From a virus: a stretch of DNA of 28,925 bases. Of the stretch, positions 6,130 through 13,407 are shown in pieces; position 1 is the first letter of the stretch; each line of letters starts with the position of its first letter. The notes under the pieces are model-generated. The model worked only from the letters and a program-made list of their open reading frames with translations, had not been told where the DNA came from and ran no database searches. The stretch is from positions 1 to 28,925 of the IMG/VR virus record IMGVR_UViG_3300043331_001017; one strand, 5' to 3'. Made by a program: the position numbers and the translations under genes.

Positions 6130-8433
6130 CTACGCCGCCGAGACCTCGATCTCGAAGTAGATCTCCCCGCACCGGCACTTCGGATGCGGGTCGCCGGGCC
6201 ACATGTACGAGGCGCCCGAAAGGGGCGAGACGTAGGGCTCGTCGAGCGCTGCTTCCTCGCCGTCGAGCTCTCCGCACTCAAGGCAGACTCGGCCATCGTC
6301 GGAGTCCACCCACCCCCGCCGGCCGGCGGTCAGAACTCCGCGGTGGAGCAGGTCGGCCGCCGCCTGCTGCTGGCCGCCGAAGACCGCCCGGGTCGCGTTC
6401 TGCTCGCCCAGGAGCAAGCCCCGGGCGGCGGCCGCCTTGCCGGCCAGCCGCTCGGCCCGCCGGATCGCCTCCTCGAGACCGCGCGCCTCGATCAGGCCGG
6501 CCAGCATGCCGGCCACCGCTGCAGCCTGCTCCCCGTTGACTGCGGCGAGGCCCGCGTAGAGGCCGGCGAGCGCCGCCGCCATCGCCTCGCCCCACCCGGG
6601 CAGAGACCGCCAGGCGACCGCGGTCTCGGTAAGTCCGCGCTCAGTCGAGCCGACCGCCTGCTCGGCGCGCTCGGGCGCCCACGACGCCGCCCACGTCGCG
6701 CCGACCACGGCCGGCACCGAGAGCTCGCGACCGGTCGCCTCAGAGAGCGCTGCCGCCCCAAGCCGGACGCCCTCCTCGGCTCCTCTCGTGACCAGGCCCA
6801 CAATCGGCACGAAGCCGGCACCGAGCGCCTCGAGCCCTTCCTCGGCGACGCCCAGCCCGGCGCGCAGCGTCGCCAGGCCGGCAGCGGAGAGGGCGGCGCC
6901 GGTGTCGCCCGACAGGAGCGCGCGCGCGATGCGCCCGAGACGGTCTTCGTCGGCGTCCCGGATGCGGGCGGCGATCACTCGGTAGCTCGCGGCGATGCGG
7001 TGCTCGAGGGTGGCGGCGGCGGCGAACTGGCGGGCGGCGCGCTCGCGGGCCTCGGCCTTCGAGACGGGCATCGGTAGCGCCTTGCGGGACGCGGCCGGGG
7101 CGAGCCGACCGCTGATCGGCCGAGCACTCGCCAGCCGTTCCGCGCCGAGCCCCAGCTCCGACCGCACCCGCTGGATCATCACCGCGACGTGGGTCCCGTG
7201 AGGTACGCCGCCGATCTCCTCGTCCAGTTGGGGCAGCGGTAGGCCGGTCAACTCGATGGCGTGGTTGTAGGGGGTCCCTGTGCCGACGAGCTGGGCGAAG
7301 GCTGTGACTCGCTTCAGGAGGAGATCGCGCAGGGCCTCGATCTGAGCTGCGTCCGGCCGCCAGCGGATCTCTCCTGGGCGACCAAAGTGGGGTCCGAGCT
7401 GCCGCGTGACCTTTCCGGCGACCGCCGCCAGCATCGGGAGGACGTTCTCTGTCCAGAGCGAGTTTCGGCTCTCCTCGAGGTTCGCGTATTTGGCCTCCGG
7501 CACGAGCAACGCCGGCCGGAGGTTCACGGCGCCGCAGATCTCCTCGAGGATCGCCCGCCGGGTGCCGAGGTAGTCGGCCTCAAGCGCGGTCATGCCGGCG
7601 CGCTCGAACTTCCAGCCCCCTTCTAGGAAGAGCGCCTCTCGCGCAGCCGACGGCCCCGACTTGCCCTCGATCGTGTCCTTGACCACGCGGCGCTGATCCT
7701 CGGTGAACACGCTCGGCGCTACGAACGCCCCATCCGGCACGAGCCGATTCTCGTAGCTCTCCTGCTGCCACTCGGCTGTGGCGATATCGGACGCGATCAC
7801 CCGCGCCGCGGCGCCGACCACGCCTGAGCCCCAACCGAGCCGCCGGGCGTTGACGCGCTGGAAGTGGATGACTTCCTCCGGCAGGTAGTCGCGGCCCGGC
7901 CCGCTGCTGTAGCCGGCCCCGAAGATCAAAGCCCGGCGGGTGTAACGAAGCGGGTAGTCATCCTCCCCGAGTTCCGCCTGGTAGACCGGGAGCAGAGGCC
8001 AGAGCTTGAGCACCGGCGGCAACTTCGCGGAGAACTGGCGCCCGACGCCGGTCACCTTGTGCCAGAGATGGTTTCCCGTGGGCACGAGGCAGAAGACCAG
8101 CCGCTCGAGGAGCGAGCGCCAGTCGTCGAAATCGTTGGGGGCGTCGAGCAGCGCGGCGGCCGGATGCTCGCTCGGCAGCGCCTCCCACCCATCACCGCTC
8201 CGGCGCTCCGCCACCCAGGGCGGGCTCGAGGCCGCGACCGCGATGATCCGCAGCGCGGCGTAGAGGATCGTCGACCCCTCCTGTGCGAGCTTGAGCTGCT
8301 GTTCCTCGGAGAGCTGATCCCAGGAGCCTGAGCGCCACCGGCCGGCGGCCCGGTGAATGCGCGGCGCGGTCTCGTAGGCGGCGGCCTTGCGGCGGAGCGC
8401 GGCGGCTTCCGCGAGCTTGGACGCCAGGCTCAC
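6130..8433 (-). CDS. Portal protein fused to a MuF-like (SPP1 gp7-type) C-terminal domain
   Basis: A 767-residue protein. Residues about 1-430 have HK97-type portal features: a helical N-terminus, HPAAALLDAPNDFDDWRSLL, the LLERLVFCLVPTGNHLWHKV strand-helix segment, DYLPEEVIHFQ, and the AILEEICGAVNLRPALLVPE segment followed by NLEESRNSLWTENVLP. These dodecameric portals form the DNA channel at the capsid vertex. After an alanine-rich helical stretch (about 470-700) the C-terminus has a MuF-type ending: WVDSDDGRVCLECGELDG, then GDPHPKCRC. Cys717, Cys720, His750, Cys753 and Cys755 could bind zinc. MuF/gp7 proteins are normally encoded by a separate gene after the portal; none is present here, which supports a true fusion. 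Tandem TAG codons end the frame. The ATG overlaps the upstream stop as ATGA. Confidence 0.88.
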   Translation of the reverse strand: MSLASKLAEAAALRRKAAAYETAPRIHRAAGRWRSGSWDQLSEEQQLKLAQEGSTILYAALRIIAVAASSPPWVAERRSGDGWEALPSEHPAAALLDAPNDFDDWRSLLERLVFCLVPTGNHLWHKVTGVGRQFSAKLPPVLKLWPLLPVYQAELGEDDYPLRYTRRALIFGAGYSSGPGRDYLPEEVIHFQRVNARRLGWGSGVVGAAARVIASDIATAEWQQESYENRLVPDGAFVAPSVFTEDQRRVVKDTIEGKSGPSAAREALFLEGGWKFERAGMTALEADYLGTRRAILEEICGAVNLRPALLVPEAKYANLEESRNSLWTENVLPMLAAVAGKVTRQLGPHFGRPGEIRWRPDAAQIEALRDLLLKRVTAFAQLVGTGTPYNHAIELTGLPLPQLDEEIGGVPHGTHVAVMIQRVRSELGLGAERLASARPISGRLAPAASRKALPMPVSKAEARERAARQFAAAATLEHRIAASYRVIAARIRDADEDRLGRIARALLSGDTGAALSAAGLATLRAGLGVAEEGLEALGAGFVPIVGLVTRGAEEGVRLGAAALSEATGRELSVPAVVGATWAASWAPERAEQAVGSTERGLTETAVAWRSLPGWGEAMAAALAGLYAGLAAVNGEQAAAVAGMLAGLIEARGLEEAIRRAERLAGKAAAARGLLLGEQNATRAVFGGQQQAAADLLHRGVLTAGRRGWVDSDDGRVCLECGELDGEEAALDEPYVSPLSGASYMWPGDPHPKCRCGEIYFEIEVSAA

Positions 8434-8684
8434 CGGGCGATCCTCTGCGGCCCGCCGGTGGCTTCGCGGAGCTGCACGACCTCAGCTTCGGCTCGGGCGT
8501 ACCACCAGAGCCCGCCGCCGACTGCCACTCCGAGCACGCCAGCGCCGAGCACGAGCCACCACCAGGAGCCGAGGAGCGCCGCTCCGGCGAGCCAGGCAAG
8601 CAACCATCCGCCAGCGGCGAAGATGGCCGCGAGCGTCTCCAGGCCGGGGCGGCGGAGGCGGGTCACGGGACGTGAGTCTAGCAC
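8430..8684 (-). CDS. Small two-helix membrane protein between terminase and portal genes
   Basis: An 84-residue protein with two adjacent hydrophobic segments (about residues 18-40 and 42-63), the second containing GSWWWLVLGAGVLGVAVGG. The N-terminus is basic (RPVTRLRRPG), favouring an inside orientation, and the C-terminal tail is polar. It starts with a GTG directly after the TAA of the large terminase gene and its TGA overlaps the portal ATG as ATGA. The gene is therefore fully embedded in the late operon. Holins can have this size and topology, but they usually lie beside an endolysin, and none is visible in this window. Function is unassigned. A GTG seven codons later is an alternative start. 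Confidence 0.7.
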   Translation of the reverse strand: MLDSRPVTRLRRPGLETLAAIFAAGGWLLAWLAGAALLGSWWWLVLGAGVLGVAVGGGLWWYARAEAEVVQLREATGGPQRIAR

Positions 8685-10313
8685 TTACCGGCGTCGTGTC
8701 GGCCATTTCGCCCGCCAGGCGTAGGCGCCGCCGCCGAGCACGTCCGGGTCGTGCAGGACGGCGTAGGCGTCCGCCGAGGCATCCGCCGTGTCGTCTCGGC
8801 CCCCCTCGCGGCCGGTGAAGTGGTGCAGCGCGTTGACGTACCTGCCCGCCCACGGCCCCGCCGCGACGTCGACGTTGCCGGGGATGAAGCCCTCTCTCTG
8901 GCCGGTCGTGCCGCTCAGCGCCCCCTCCCAGGCCGGCTGGGCGGCAGCGGCGAACGGCTTGAAGCGCTCGAGCTTGTCGCCCCCGTCGGAGCGGTAGGAA
9001 CGGAAGACGAGCTGCGGCGGGGGGACGCGTTCCTTCGCGCACGCTCCCCGGATCGCGTCGGCGTAGACCTGTGCCTGGTGCTTGCCGGCCTGGCCGGGGT
9101 CGATCCGGAGCGAAACGATTACGCCCGGACCGTCCGGCCCGCGGCCCTCGGTGCCGTAGAGGATAGTTCCGATGACGCGAGCGAGGACGCCGCCGGGCGC
9201 CTCCTGGAAGCGCTCCTCGTGGCGCACCACGATCCGGCCGCTCTCGCGGACCCGACCCATCAGCACGCCGGAAGTCTCGTCTCCGCCGCCCTCGGTGCCC
9301 GCCAGATCCCACGACCGCACCTGCATCGAGTAGACCGCATCGCCCGCCGGATGCCCAGTGTCGGCGAGCGGCGCGAGCGCGGGGTCGGTGATGATCGGGA
9401 ACCACCAGTCCTGCACTACGCCGCCGCCCTGGTCGCGCACCAGGAAGTTGCCGCCCTCGAGTCGCTGGCGGTCTGTCCAGTGGAGCAGGCGCAGGCGCGA
9501 ACGGTATAGGGGGTCGGCCTCGGTCAGCTTGGGGTTGTCCTCGAGCTTCGCCCCGATGAAGGTGACGCTGGTCGGATCGGTCGGCTCCGCCCGTGGGTGG
9601 CGCTCGCACAGCTCCTCGGGCGAGTCTGCCCAGTCCCAGGCGTCCTCGACGCGCAGGCACCAACGAATCACCCCGGCGCGCTCCGGGATCGGATAGCCGG
9701 TCTCGTGGTCCCACCACCAGCGCAGGAACTCGTTCACCCAGTAGCCGGGGTCGCCGAGCGGCGCCGGGTTGAACGTCGCGCGGGTCGCGCACGGATGTCC
9801 GGCCGCCGAGCGGTTGCGGCTCTGCATGAACCAGAACTGCGTCTCGGTCAGCTCCTCGACCTGATCGAAGAGGAGCAGTGGGATCTGCGAGCCCTGCCAG
9901 GAGAGCTTCGATTTCTCATGCTCGAGGTGACCGAACTGCACGACTGACCCGCCGGGGAACCGCCACTCCATTCGTGGGCTCTGGCGCGGCGATCCGCCGT
10001 AGTCTGGGTACAGCTTCATCGACTCGTCCCACAGGCCACCCTCGGAGGTGATGCGGGTCAGCTCGCGGCGGAAGATCACCGCCCCGAAGCGCGGCCGGCG
10101 AACGTGCTTGAGTGGCTCGGCGAGCAGCGCCCACGACTTGCCGCCGCCGGCGGCGCCGCCGTAGAAGACGATTTGCGCCTCGGAGTCGCGGAAGAGGGCC
10201 TGTGGGCCTGGATTGTAGAGCGGCAGGGACGGGGCGCCCGACCGGCGCCGGCGCAGCTCCAGGATCGCCGCGGCGCGCGTCTCGACCGCGACCTCAGCCC
10301 TTGCCGGCGGCAA
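8685..10313 (-). CDS. terL: Terminase large subunit (DNA packaging ATPase/nuclease)
   Basis: A 542-residue protein with the two domains of TerL. The ATPase domain has Walker A GGAAGGGKS (about 52-60), Walker B LLLFDQVEEL (about 146-155) and a coupling motif ATFNP (about 179-183). The nuclease domain has VRSWDLAGTEGGG (Asp336), RIDPGQAGK (Asp405) and GRDDTADASADAY (about 505-517). These three acidic sites match the metal-binding triad of the RNase H-like TerL nuclease. The protein pumps DNA into the prohead through the portal and cuts the concatemer. The start is uncertain: the first available start is a TTG at 10313, overlapping the small subunit gene by 20 bases with only a weak GAGG upstream. 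A closer ATG or GTG is not available before the conserved part. Confidence 0.93.
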   Translation of the reverse strand: MPPARAEVAVETRAAAILELRRRRSGAPSLPLYNPGPQALFRDSEAQIVFYGGAAGGGKSWALLAEPLKHVRRPRFGAVIFRRELTRITSEGGLWDESMKLYPDYGGSPRQSPRMEWRFPGGSVVQFGHLEHEKSKLSWQGSQIPLLLFDQVEELTETQFWFMQSRNRSAAGHPCATRATFNPAPLGDPGYWVNEFLRWWWDHETGYPIPERAGVIRWCLRVEDAWDWADSPEELCERHPRAEPTDPTSVTFIGAKLEDNPKLTEADPLYRSRLRLLHWTDRQRLEGGNFLVRDQGGGVVQDWWFPIITDPALAPLADTGHPAGDAVYSMQVRSWDLAGTEGGGDETSGVLMGRVRESGRIVVRHEERFQEAPGGVLARVIGTILYGTEGRGPDGPGVIVSLRIDPGQAGKHQAQVYADAIRGACAKERVPPPQLVFRSYRSDGGDKLERFKPFAAAAQPAWEGALSGTTGQREGFIPGNVDVAAGPWAGRYVNALHHFTGREGGRDDTADASADAYAVLHDPDVLGGGAYAWRAKWPTRRR

Positions 10314-10746
10314 GGTCCTCGAGCTCCTGGTCGGTCAGGCTGGAGAGGTCCTCGAGCTTCACCTGCCGGAGGTTCGTGTACCGGCCTCCGGCATCCTCGG
10401 CGCTCTCCCGGATCGCCTGTAGCTCGACGATCGGGTTGCCCGCTTCGGCCGCCTTCTCGGCGATCTCCTGTCGGCGGCGGAGACGGTAGACGAGGGACGC
10501 AATCGGGATCTCGTCGAGCGCCTTGTCGACCCGCTTCCGCTCGCGCCAGAAGATCTCGGCGTAGCGCTTCCCGAGCGCCTGTCCCGCGACCTTCGTCGGG
10601 TCGTAGTGCTCGACGTTCTGGACGGTGAAGCGGGGGGCCTTCGGGTAACGAGCGCGGAAGGCGTCCGTCGCCCGGCTCGGGCTCATGTAGCCGGCGAGCA
10701 GCTTGACCAGGTAGACCTTCTGCGGGTGGGAGAGCTTCTGCGGCAC
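10294..10746 (-). CDS. terS: Terminase small subunit (DUF2280-like)
   Basis: A 150-residue protein from a GTG. The sequence follows the DUF2280 pattern: an N-terminal helix-turn-helix region (KVYLVKLLAGYMSPSRATDAF), then the diagnostic VQNVEHYDPTKVAGQALGKR, an arginine-rich ERKRVDKALDEIPIASLVYR and RRRQEIAEKAAEAGNPIV. DUF2280 proteins are found beside large terminase genes and are regarded as small terminase subunits that recognise the packaging site. The gene directly precedes and overlaps terL, which supports the role. Upstream, 42 bases separate it from the next gene; this AT-richer stretch shows no convincing promoter. It is the first clearly packaging-related gene of the late operon. Confidence 0.82.
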   Translation of the reverse strand: MPQKLSHPQKVYLVKLLAGYMSPSRATDAFRARYPKAPRFTVQNVEHYDPTKVAGQALGKRYAEIFWRERKRVDKALDEIPIASLVYRLRRRQEIAEKAAEAGNPIVELQAIRESAEDAGGRYTNLRQVKLEDLSSLTDQELEDLAAGKG

Positions 10747-10788
10747 GGCGGGGTCATTATTTCAAGATCGGTCAACGGCGTGTCGGGC

Positions 10789-11121
10789 TCACTCCCCGCC
10801 CTCCGGTGAACCGCCACCGCTACCCCGAGGCGGGATTGCCTCGGCCGTCTCTAGGAGAAGTCTCGGTAGCGGCTCGCCGGGGAGTGCCGAGAGTCTGTCG
10901 CGCGCACAATAGCCCGACATGTAGCGCTGGAACATCTCCCTGCCGTCCTGATCTTCGCCGAAGCGGTCGATCGAGTGTGGCTCGAATCCCGCCTCGCCGT
11001 CGTAGAGACCCAGCGCCTCGCAGTCTGCGAACGTGTCCTCGCCGGCAGGCACCGGCGTCTCCGACAAGTAAAGCGACGCCTTCTCGCTCTCGCGTTCGAA
11101 GCGCCAATCCGGAAGCTTCAC
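10789..11121 (-). CDS. Hypothetical protein upstream of the terminase genes
   Basis: A 110-residue protein. The GTG at 11121 is preferred because GGAGGGG lies six bases upstream and because it overlaps the TGA of the HNH gene as GTGA. The protein is acidic in its middle (SETPVPAGEDTFADCEALGL and FGEDQDGREMFQRY) and ends in Gly/Ser/Pro-rich disorder (PRGSGGGSPEGGE). It starts KLPDWRFERESEKASLYLS, which may form a strand-helix unit. I do not recognise the family. Its place between an HNH nuclease and the terminase genes suggests either a packaging accessory role or simply an unrelated small cargo gene. Confidence 0.65.
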   Translation of the reverse strand: MKLPDWRFERESEKASLYLSETPVPAGEDTFADCEALGLYDGEAGFEPHSIDRFGEDQDGREMFQRYMSGYCARDRLSALPGEPLPRLLLETAEAIPPRGSGGGSPEGGE

Positions 11122-11609
11122 GGCGGCCCCTCCACCCTCGCCGCTTCGATCTCCCGCCACGCCGCCGCCGTCCGGTCAGCGATCGCGTAGAGGTGGGCTG
11201 GCATCGAGTTGCGGCGGGCGCAGAACGTCTCGATCCCTTGGGCATGCAGCGCCAGGTGACAGGATCCGCACTGCGCGATGATGTCCTCCGGTCCGCCGAA
11301 GGCTCCCCGCGAGTGCCGCACGTGGGAGTTGTGGTTCGGCACGTCCTCGGTTGCCCGCCTCCCGCACGTGGCGCAGGGGAGGCTCGCGACCCAGGCGCGG
11401 CGCTCGGGGGAGCCGTACTGGCGCTCGTGGGTGCGGGCGAGGCGTTCGCGGTTGATCGGATTCAGCCGCTTCTGCCGGAGCCCGGCGCCGCTCCGGGCGA
11501 CAGCACCGGGCTTGCCCACCAGCCGCGACTTCGGCGGCTGGGCCGTCGCGCGGAGCGGAGTCCGGCGGCCGAGCCGCGAGCGGGGGCGGAGGGAGGGGTG
11601 GCGGATCAC
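11118..11609 (-). CDS. HNH-type nuclease encoded next to the terminase genes
   Basis: A 163-residue protein from a GTG overlapping the previous stop as GTGA. The first 60 residues are strongly basic (SLRPRSRLGRRTPLR and LRQKRLNPINRERLAR), suited to DNA contact. The core has LPCATCG (Cys79, Cys82), then VPNHNSHVRHSRGAFGG and AQCGSCHLALH (Cys114, Cys117, His118). This layout of a zinc knuckle plus His/Asn residues is that of small phage HNH nucleases related to NinB/YbcO and DUF968-type proteins. HNH proteins beside terminase genes are known to assist cutting of DNA during packaging in HK97-like phages, which would suit the location. A recombination-type nuclease is the alternative. Confidence 0.72.
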   Translation of the reverse strand: MIRHPSLRPRSRLGRRTPLRATAQPPKSRLVGKPGAVARSGAGLRQKRLNPINRERLARTHERQYGSPERRAWVASLPCATCGRRATEDVPNHNSHVRHSRGAFGGPEDIIAQCGSCHLALHAQGIETFCARRNSMPAHLYAIADRTAAAWREIEAARVEGPP

Positions 11610-11833
11610 GGCGAAAGTCCTCTCTCGCGCCTCATGCGCTCCCAGGCTTCGTCTTGGGCCGTGAGCCGCCGGCGGCGTTCGACACCGGCCACAAGGGTCT
11701 TCCGCGCTTCGCCGACGACACTCGCATCGATCCAATCGCAGTCACTCTCCGCGAGCAGACGCCGGATCTCTGCGGTGCCGACCTCGGCCTCATCGACCCT
11801 TGTACCGCTCGGCAGCACGAGCACCCGGAGCAT
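11606..11833 (-). CDS. Small hypothetical protein coupled to the XRE regulator
   Basis: A 75-residue protein starting MLRVLVLPSGTRVDEAEVG and ending in a charged helix (RRRRLTAQDEAWERMRRERG). Both ends are coupled: its ATG overlaps the XRE gene stop as TGATG and its TGA overlaps the HNH gene GTG as GTGA. The first 20 residues predict two strands and the rest helices. No known motif is recognised. As it lies directly downstream of a regulator gene it is expressed from the same promoter at 12104-12132. Confidence 0.65.
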   Translation of the reverse strand: MLRVLVLPSGTRVDEAEVGTAEIRRLLAESDCDWIDASVVGEARKTLVAGVERRRRLTAQDEAWERMRRERGLSP

Positions 11834-12096
11834 CACCGCGGCTCCCTCTCCCCCGGCACCGTCCGGGGCTCGACGGGGCGGCCGGAGGTCTCGAGCGGGG
11901 GGAAGCGCACGCGGGCGCGCCGGCGAATCTGATCGGCAAGGTCGGCTCCCGGCCGCCGCTCGCCGCTCTCGATCCGGGCGAGGTGCGACTGCGAGACGCC
12001 GAGGTCGGCGGCGAGATCGCCCTGCTTGATCCGCCGGCCCGCCCGCCACGCGCGGAGCTGATCGCCGGGGGACAGCGCGCCGTCCGTCTCGTTCAT
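11833..12096 (-). CDS. XRE-family helix-turn-helix regulator (Cro/CI-like)
   Basis: An 87-residue protein. Residues 11-64 form a typical XRE helix-turn-helix: LRAWRAGRRIKQGDLAADLG, VSQSHLARIESGERRP and ADLADQIRRRARV. The second helix pair carries the Q/S-S-H-L-ARIE-G-R-P pattern that reads DNA. The C-terminal 25 residues are proline-rich and probably unstructured, so there is no separate dimerisation or peptidase domain. The ATG lies seven bases after a -10 box (TACACT), so the message is probably leaderless, as known for the lambda repressor transcript from PRM. One copy of the operator-like repeat ATGCCGCAT overlaps the start codon, suggesting autoregulation. The gene leads toward the HNH and terminase genes, so it may gate late or middle expression. 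Confidence 0.88.
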   Translation of the reverse strand: MNETDGALSPGDQLRAWRAGRRIKQGDLAADLGVSQSHLARIESGERRPGADLADQIRRRARVRFPPLETSGRPVEPRTVPGEREPR

Positions 12097-12162
12097 GCCG
12101 CATAGTGTAGGCGGCAACCGACCCGGTGTCAACCCCGGCCGCTTGACATCCGCATGCCGCAT
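12095..12162. promoter_or_regulatory. Paired operator-like repeats in the divergent promoter region
   Basis: The ten bases CATGCCGCAT occur at 12094-12103 and again at 12153-12162. The inner nine, ATGCCGCAT, are a perfect palindrome around a central C. The first copy covers the start codon and expected transcript start of the XRE gene. The second lies in the spacer of the plus-strand promoter, followed by an overlapping partial copy (ATGCCTTAT, 12161-12169). The two centres are 59 bp apart. Binding by the neighbouring XRE protein is inferred. Confidence 0.6.
12104..12132 (-). promoter_or_regulatory. Promoter for the XRE gene, leaderless
   Basis: On the minus strand TTGACA (12127-12132) and TACACT (12104-12109) are separated by exactly 17 bases. 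The expected transcription start is about 7 bases after TACACT, which coincides with the ATG at 12096. No Shine-Dalgarno sequence fits between the -10 box and the ATG. This supports a leaderless message. Confidence 0.78.
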
Positions 12163-12172
12163 GCCTTATGCT
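12143..12172 (+). promoter_or_regulatory. Promoter for the plus-strand methyltransferase cluster
   Basis: TTGACA (12143-12148) and TATGCT (12167-12172) are separated by 18 bases, close to the general bacterial consensus. It faces away from the XRE promoter; the two -35 boxes are 10 bases apart. The spacer contains an operator-like repeat. The first good start with a ribosome site is about 140 bases downstream, leaving a long GC-rich leader. Confidence 0.72.
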
Positions 12173-12221
12173 CCCTCCTGCGAGGCCGCCCCCGATGCCC
12201 ACCCCGAAGACCAACGCCCTT

Positions 12222-12295
12222 CCCGCCGCCCCCGGCACCACCGGCCCTGCCTCAGCGGCCTCGCACCCGCCGGCATCCGGACCGGGGGCGGCGGG
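12222..12295 (+). promoter_or_regulatory. Long stem-loop in the 5' leader of the plus-strand operon
   Basis: Bases 12222-12235 pair perfectly with 12282-12295 (14 bp, nearly all G-C), enclosing a 46-base interior. The 3' arm ends a few bases before the AGGGAG ribosome site of the first gene. It may influence message stability or access to that site. No ligand-binding riboswitch class is recognised. The leader (about 12180-12300) also has an open frame rich in Pro/Ala, without good coding features. Confidence 0.45.
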
Positions 12296-12314
12296 CGGGA
12301 TGAAGGGAGCGATG

Positions 12315-12596
12315 ATGATTTCGAACACTCTTGATCTGACAGTTCTTCTCGCGATCGAGGCCCACATAGCCGAGGAGAACGGCGACAGCGCGGCTGCCGA
12401 AGATCTATGGTGGTATGCAGAAATGGCCGAAGCCGACGACGAGCCGCAGTCAGACGAGGACCGCCGTCGTGCCGCAAGGGTGGGCGACGTTCTCCGGGGA
12501 CTGGCCGCCACCGCCGACCGCGACGAGGCGACGAAGGCTGACCTTCTCATGGCCTCCGAGATCGCCGCCGGCTTGTCCAAGGAGGTCTCCCCGTGA
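12315..12596 (+). CDS. Small acidic hypothetical protein, first gene of the plus-strand cluster
   Basis: A 93-residue protein beginning MISNTLDLTVLLAIEAHIAE. It is acidic and helical throughout (AEMAEADDEPQSDEDRRR in the middle). The start is chosen between two adjacent ATGs (12312 and 12315); AGGGAG five bases ahead of 12315 favours the second. A further in-frame ATG at 12300 has no good ribosome site. Composition would suit a DNA mimic or a small scaffold, but no family is recognised. Its TGA overlaps the next gene's GTG. It is the first gene after the promoter at 12143-12172, so it is probably made early or strongly. Confidence 0.65.
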   Translation: MISNTLDLTVLLAIEAHIAEENGDSAAAEDLWWYAEMAEADDEPQSDEDRRRAARVGDVLRGLAATADRDEATKADLLMASEIAAGLSKEVSP

Positions 12597-13051
12597 CCCG
12601 CTTCACCGTCCACCGCGTTTCCTGTGACCGCTGCGGCGGCGCCGGGGAGCTGCTCGACTCGGGCGGCCCGCACGCCCGCTCTCGGAGGTGCTCGTGTGCT
12701 GAGGGAGTGAGCGGGTGGGAGATCCGGGAGACGACGATCCCGGACGATCTTTCGCCCGGCCTCTCTCACGCCGTCCGCGCCTGGCTCGACGGTCGCGGAC
12801 CGGCCCCGGCGGGCGTGACGCAGTTCAAGACGCACCTGATCGGCACCCTCCCCGCTGGCGGCACGATCGACCGCGACTCCGCCGAGACGTTCGCGAGCTG
12901 CCTGGAGTGCGTCCCCGGCCGGGAGGTCGAGGCGCTCGAGGAGTTCGCCGAGACGGAGGTGTATCCGACCTGGATGATCGAGGCTCTCGGCGCGCAGTTC
13001 CTCGCCGAGAGCGAGCTGCCGGAGCGGGAGCGGGCGGGGGTGCGGCCGTGA
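12593..13051 (+). CDS. Hypothetical protein with N-terminal zinc knuckle
   Basis: A 152-residue protein from a GTG that overlaps the upstream stop as GTGA. The N-terminus carries CDRCGGAGELLDSGG, then RRCSC, giving a four-cysteine arrangement (CxxC...CxC) like the zinc-binding repeats of DnaJ central domains. The remainder is acidic with helices (RDSAETFASCLECVPGREVE, EALEEFAETEVYPTWMIEAL). It may be a small nucleic-acid or protein-binding factor. No enzyme motif is present. It is translationally coupled to both neighbours. Confidence 0.65.
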   Translation: MTRFTVHRVSCDRCGGAGELLDSGGPHARSRRCSCAEGVSGWEIRETTIPDDLSPGLSHAVRAWLDGRGPAPAGVTQFKTHLIGTLPAGGTIDRDSAETFASCLECVPGREVEALEEFAETEVYPTWMIEALGAQFLAESELPERERAGVRP

Positions 13052-13407
13052 TCGCGCGCCCGAAGCCGGGCCTCGACACGTGGCCGCGCGCCGCCCTCGG
13101 TGAGCCGATGAAGACTGTCCTGCGTTTCGAGTGCGGCGCGTCGCTGACAATCGAAGGCCCGGGGACGTGGGCCGGGCACTGCCGCTCGCTCGGAAGTCGG
13201 CCGCGGCGCCGCGACGGGCGCTACCGTTGCGTCGTCTATGCCGGAGGCGAGAAGCACGACCGGCCCCGGTTCGCCGACGGGTCCACGCCGCCCTGCCTCG
13301 GCTGCCCGAAGGCCGAGGAGTCCGGGGTCAAGATCGAGCGGACGATGGAGCGCCACCTGGTCGTTAGCTGCTACCCGGAAGCGACGGAAGAGGCGGAGGC
13401 CCGGTGA
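13048..13407 (+). CDS. Hypothetical cysteine-containing protein
   Basis: A 119-residue protein from a GTG overlapping the previous stop as GTGA. A later in-frame ATG (MKTVLRFECGASLTIEGPG) could also start it. It shows FECG, a lone Cys in AGHCRSLG, YRCVVYAGG and PPCLGCPKAEESG, so four to five cysteines are available for zinc. The core is likely beta-rich. The C-terminal end is Glu-rich. I do not recognise the family. Downstream lies a small coupled gene and then a methyltransferase that also has internal cysteine pairs. Confidence 0.6.
   Translation: MIARPKPGLDTWPRAALGEPMKTVLRFECGASLTIEGPGTWAGHCRSLGSRPRRRDGRYRCVVYAGGEKHDRPRFADGSTPPCLGCPKAEESGVKIERTMERHLVVSCYPEATEEAEAR

Noticed and set aside
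6096-6132. TACAAT upstream of the prohead protease gene as a promoter
   Set aside because: No -35-like sequence lies 16-18 bases upstream, and the gene is inside the late operon with a good ribosome site.
10747-10788. AT-richer gap upstream of the small terminase gene as a late promoter
   Set aside because: TTGACC is present but no TAnnnT box occurs at 16-18 bases, and AATAAT has no -35 partner. A late phage promoter with a different signal cannot be excluded.
12300-12596. Longer start for the first plus-strand gene (ATG at 12300 or further upstream at 12168)
   Set aside because: The upstream part is Pro/Ala-rich, overlaps the leader hairpin, and lacks a ribosome site; AGGGAG fits the ATG at 12315.
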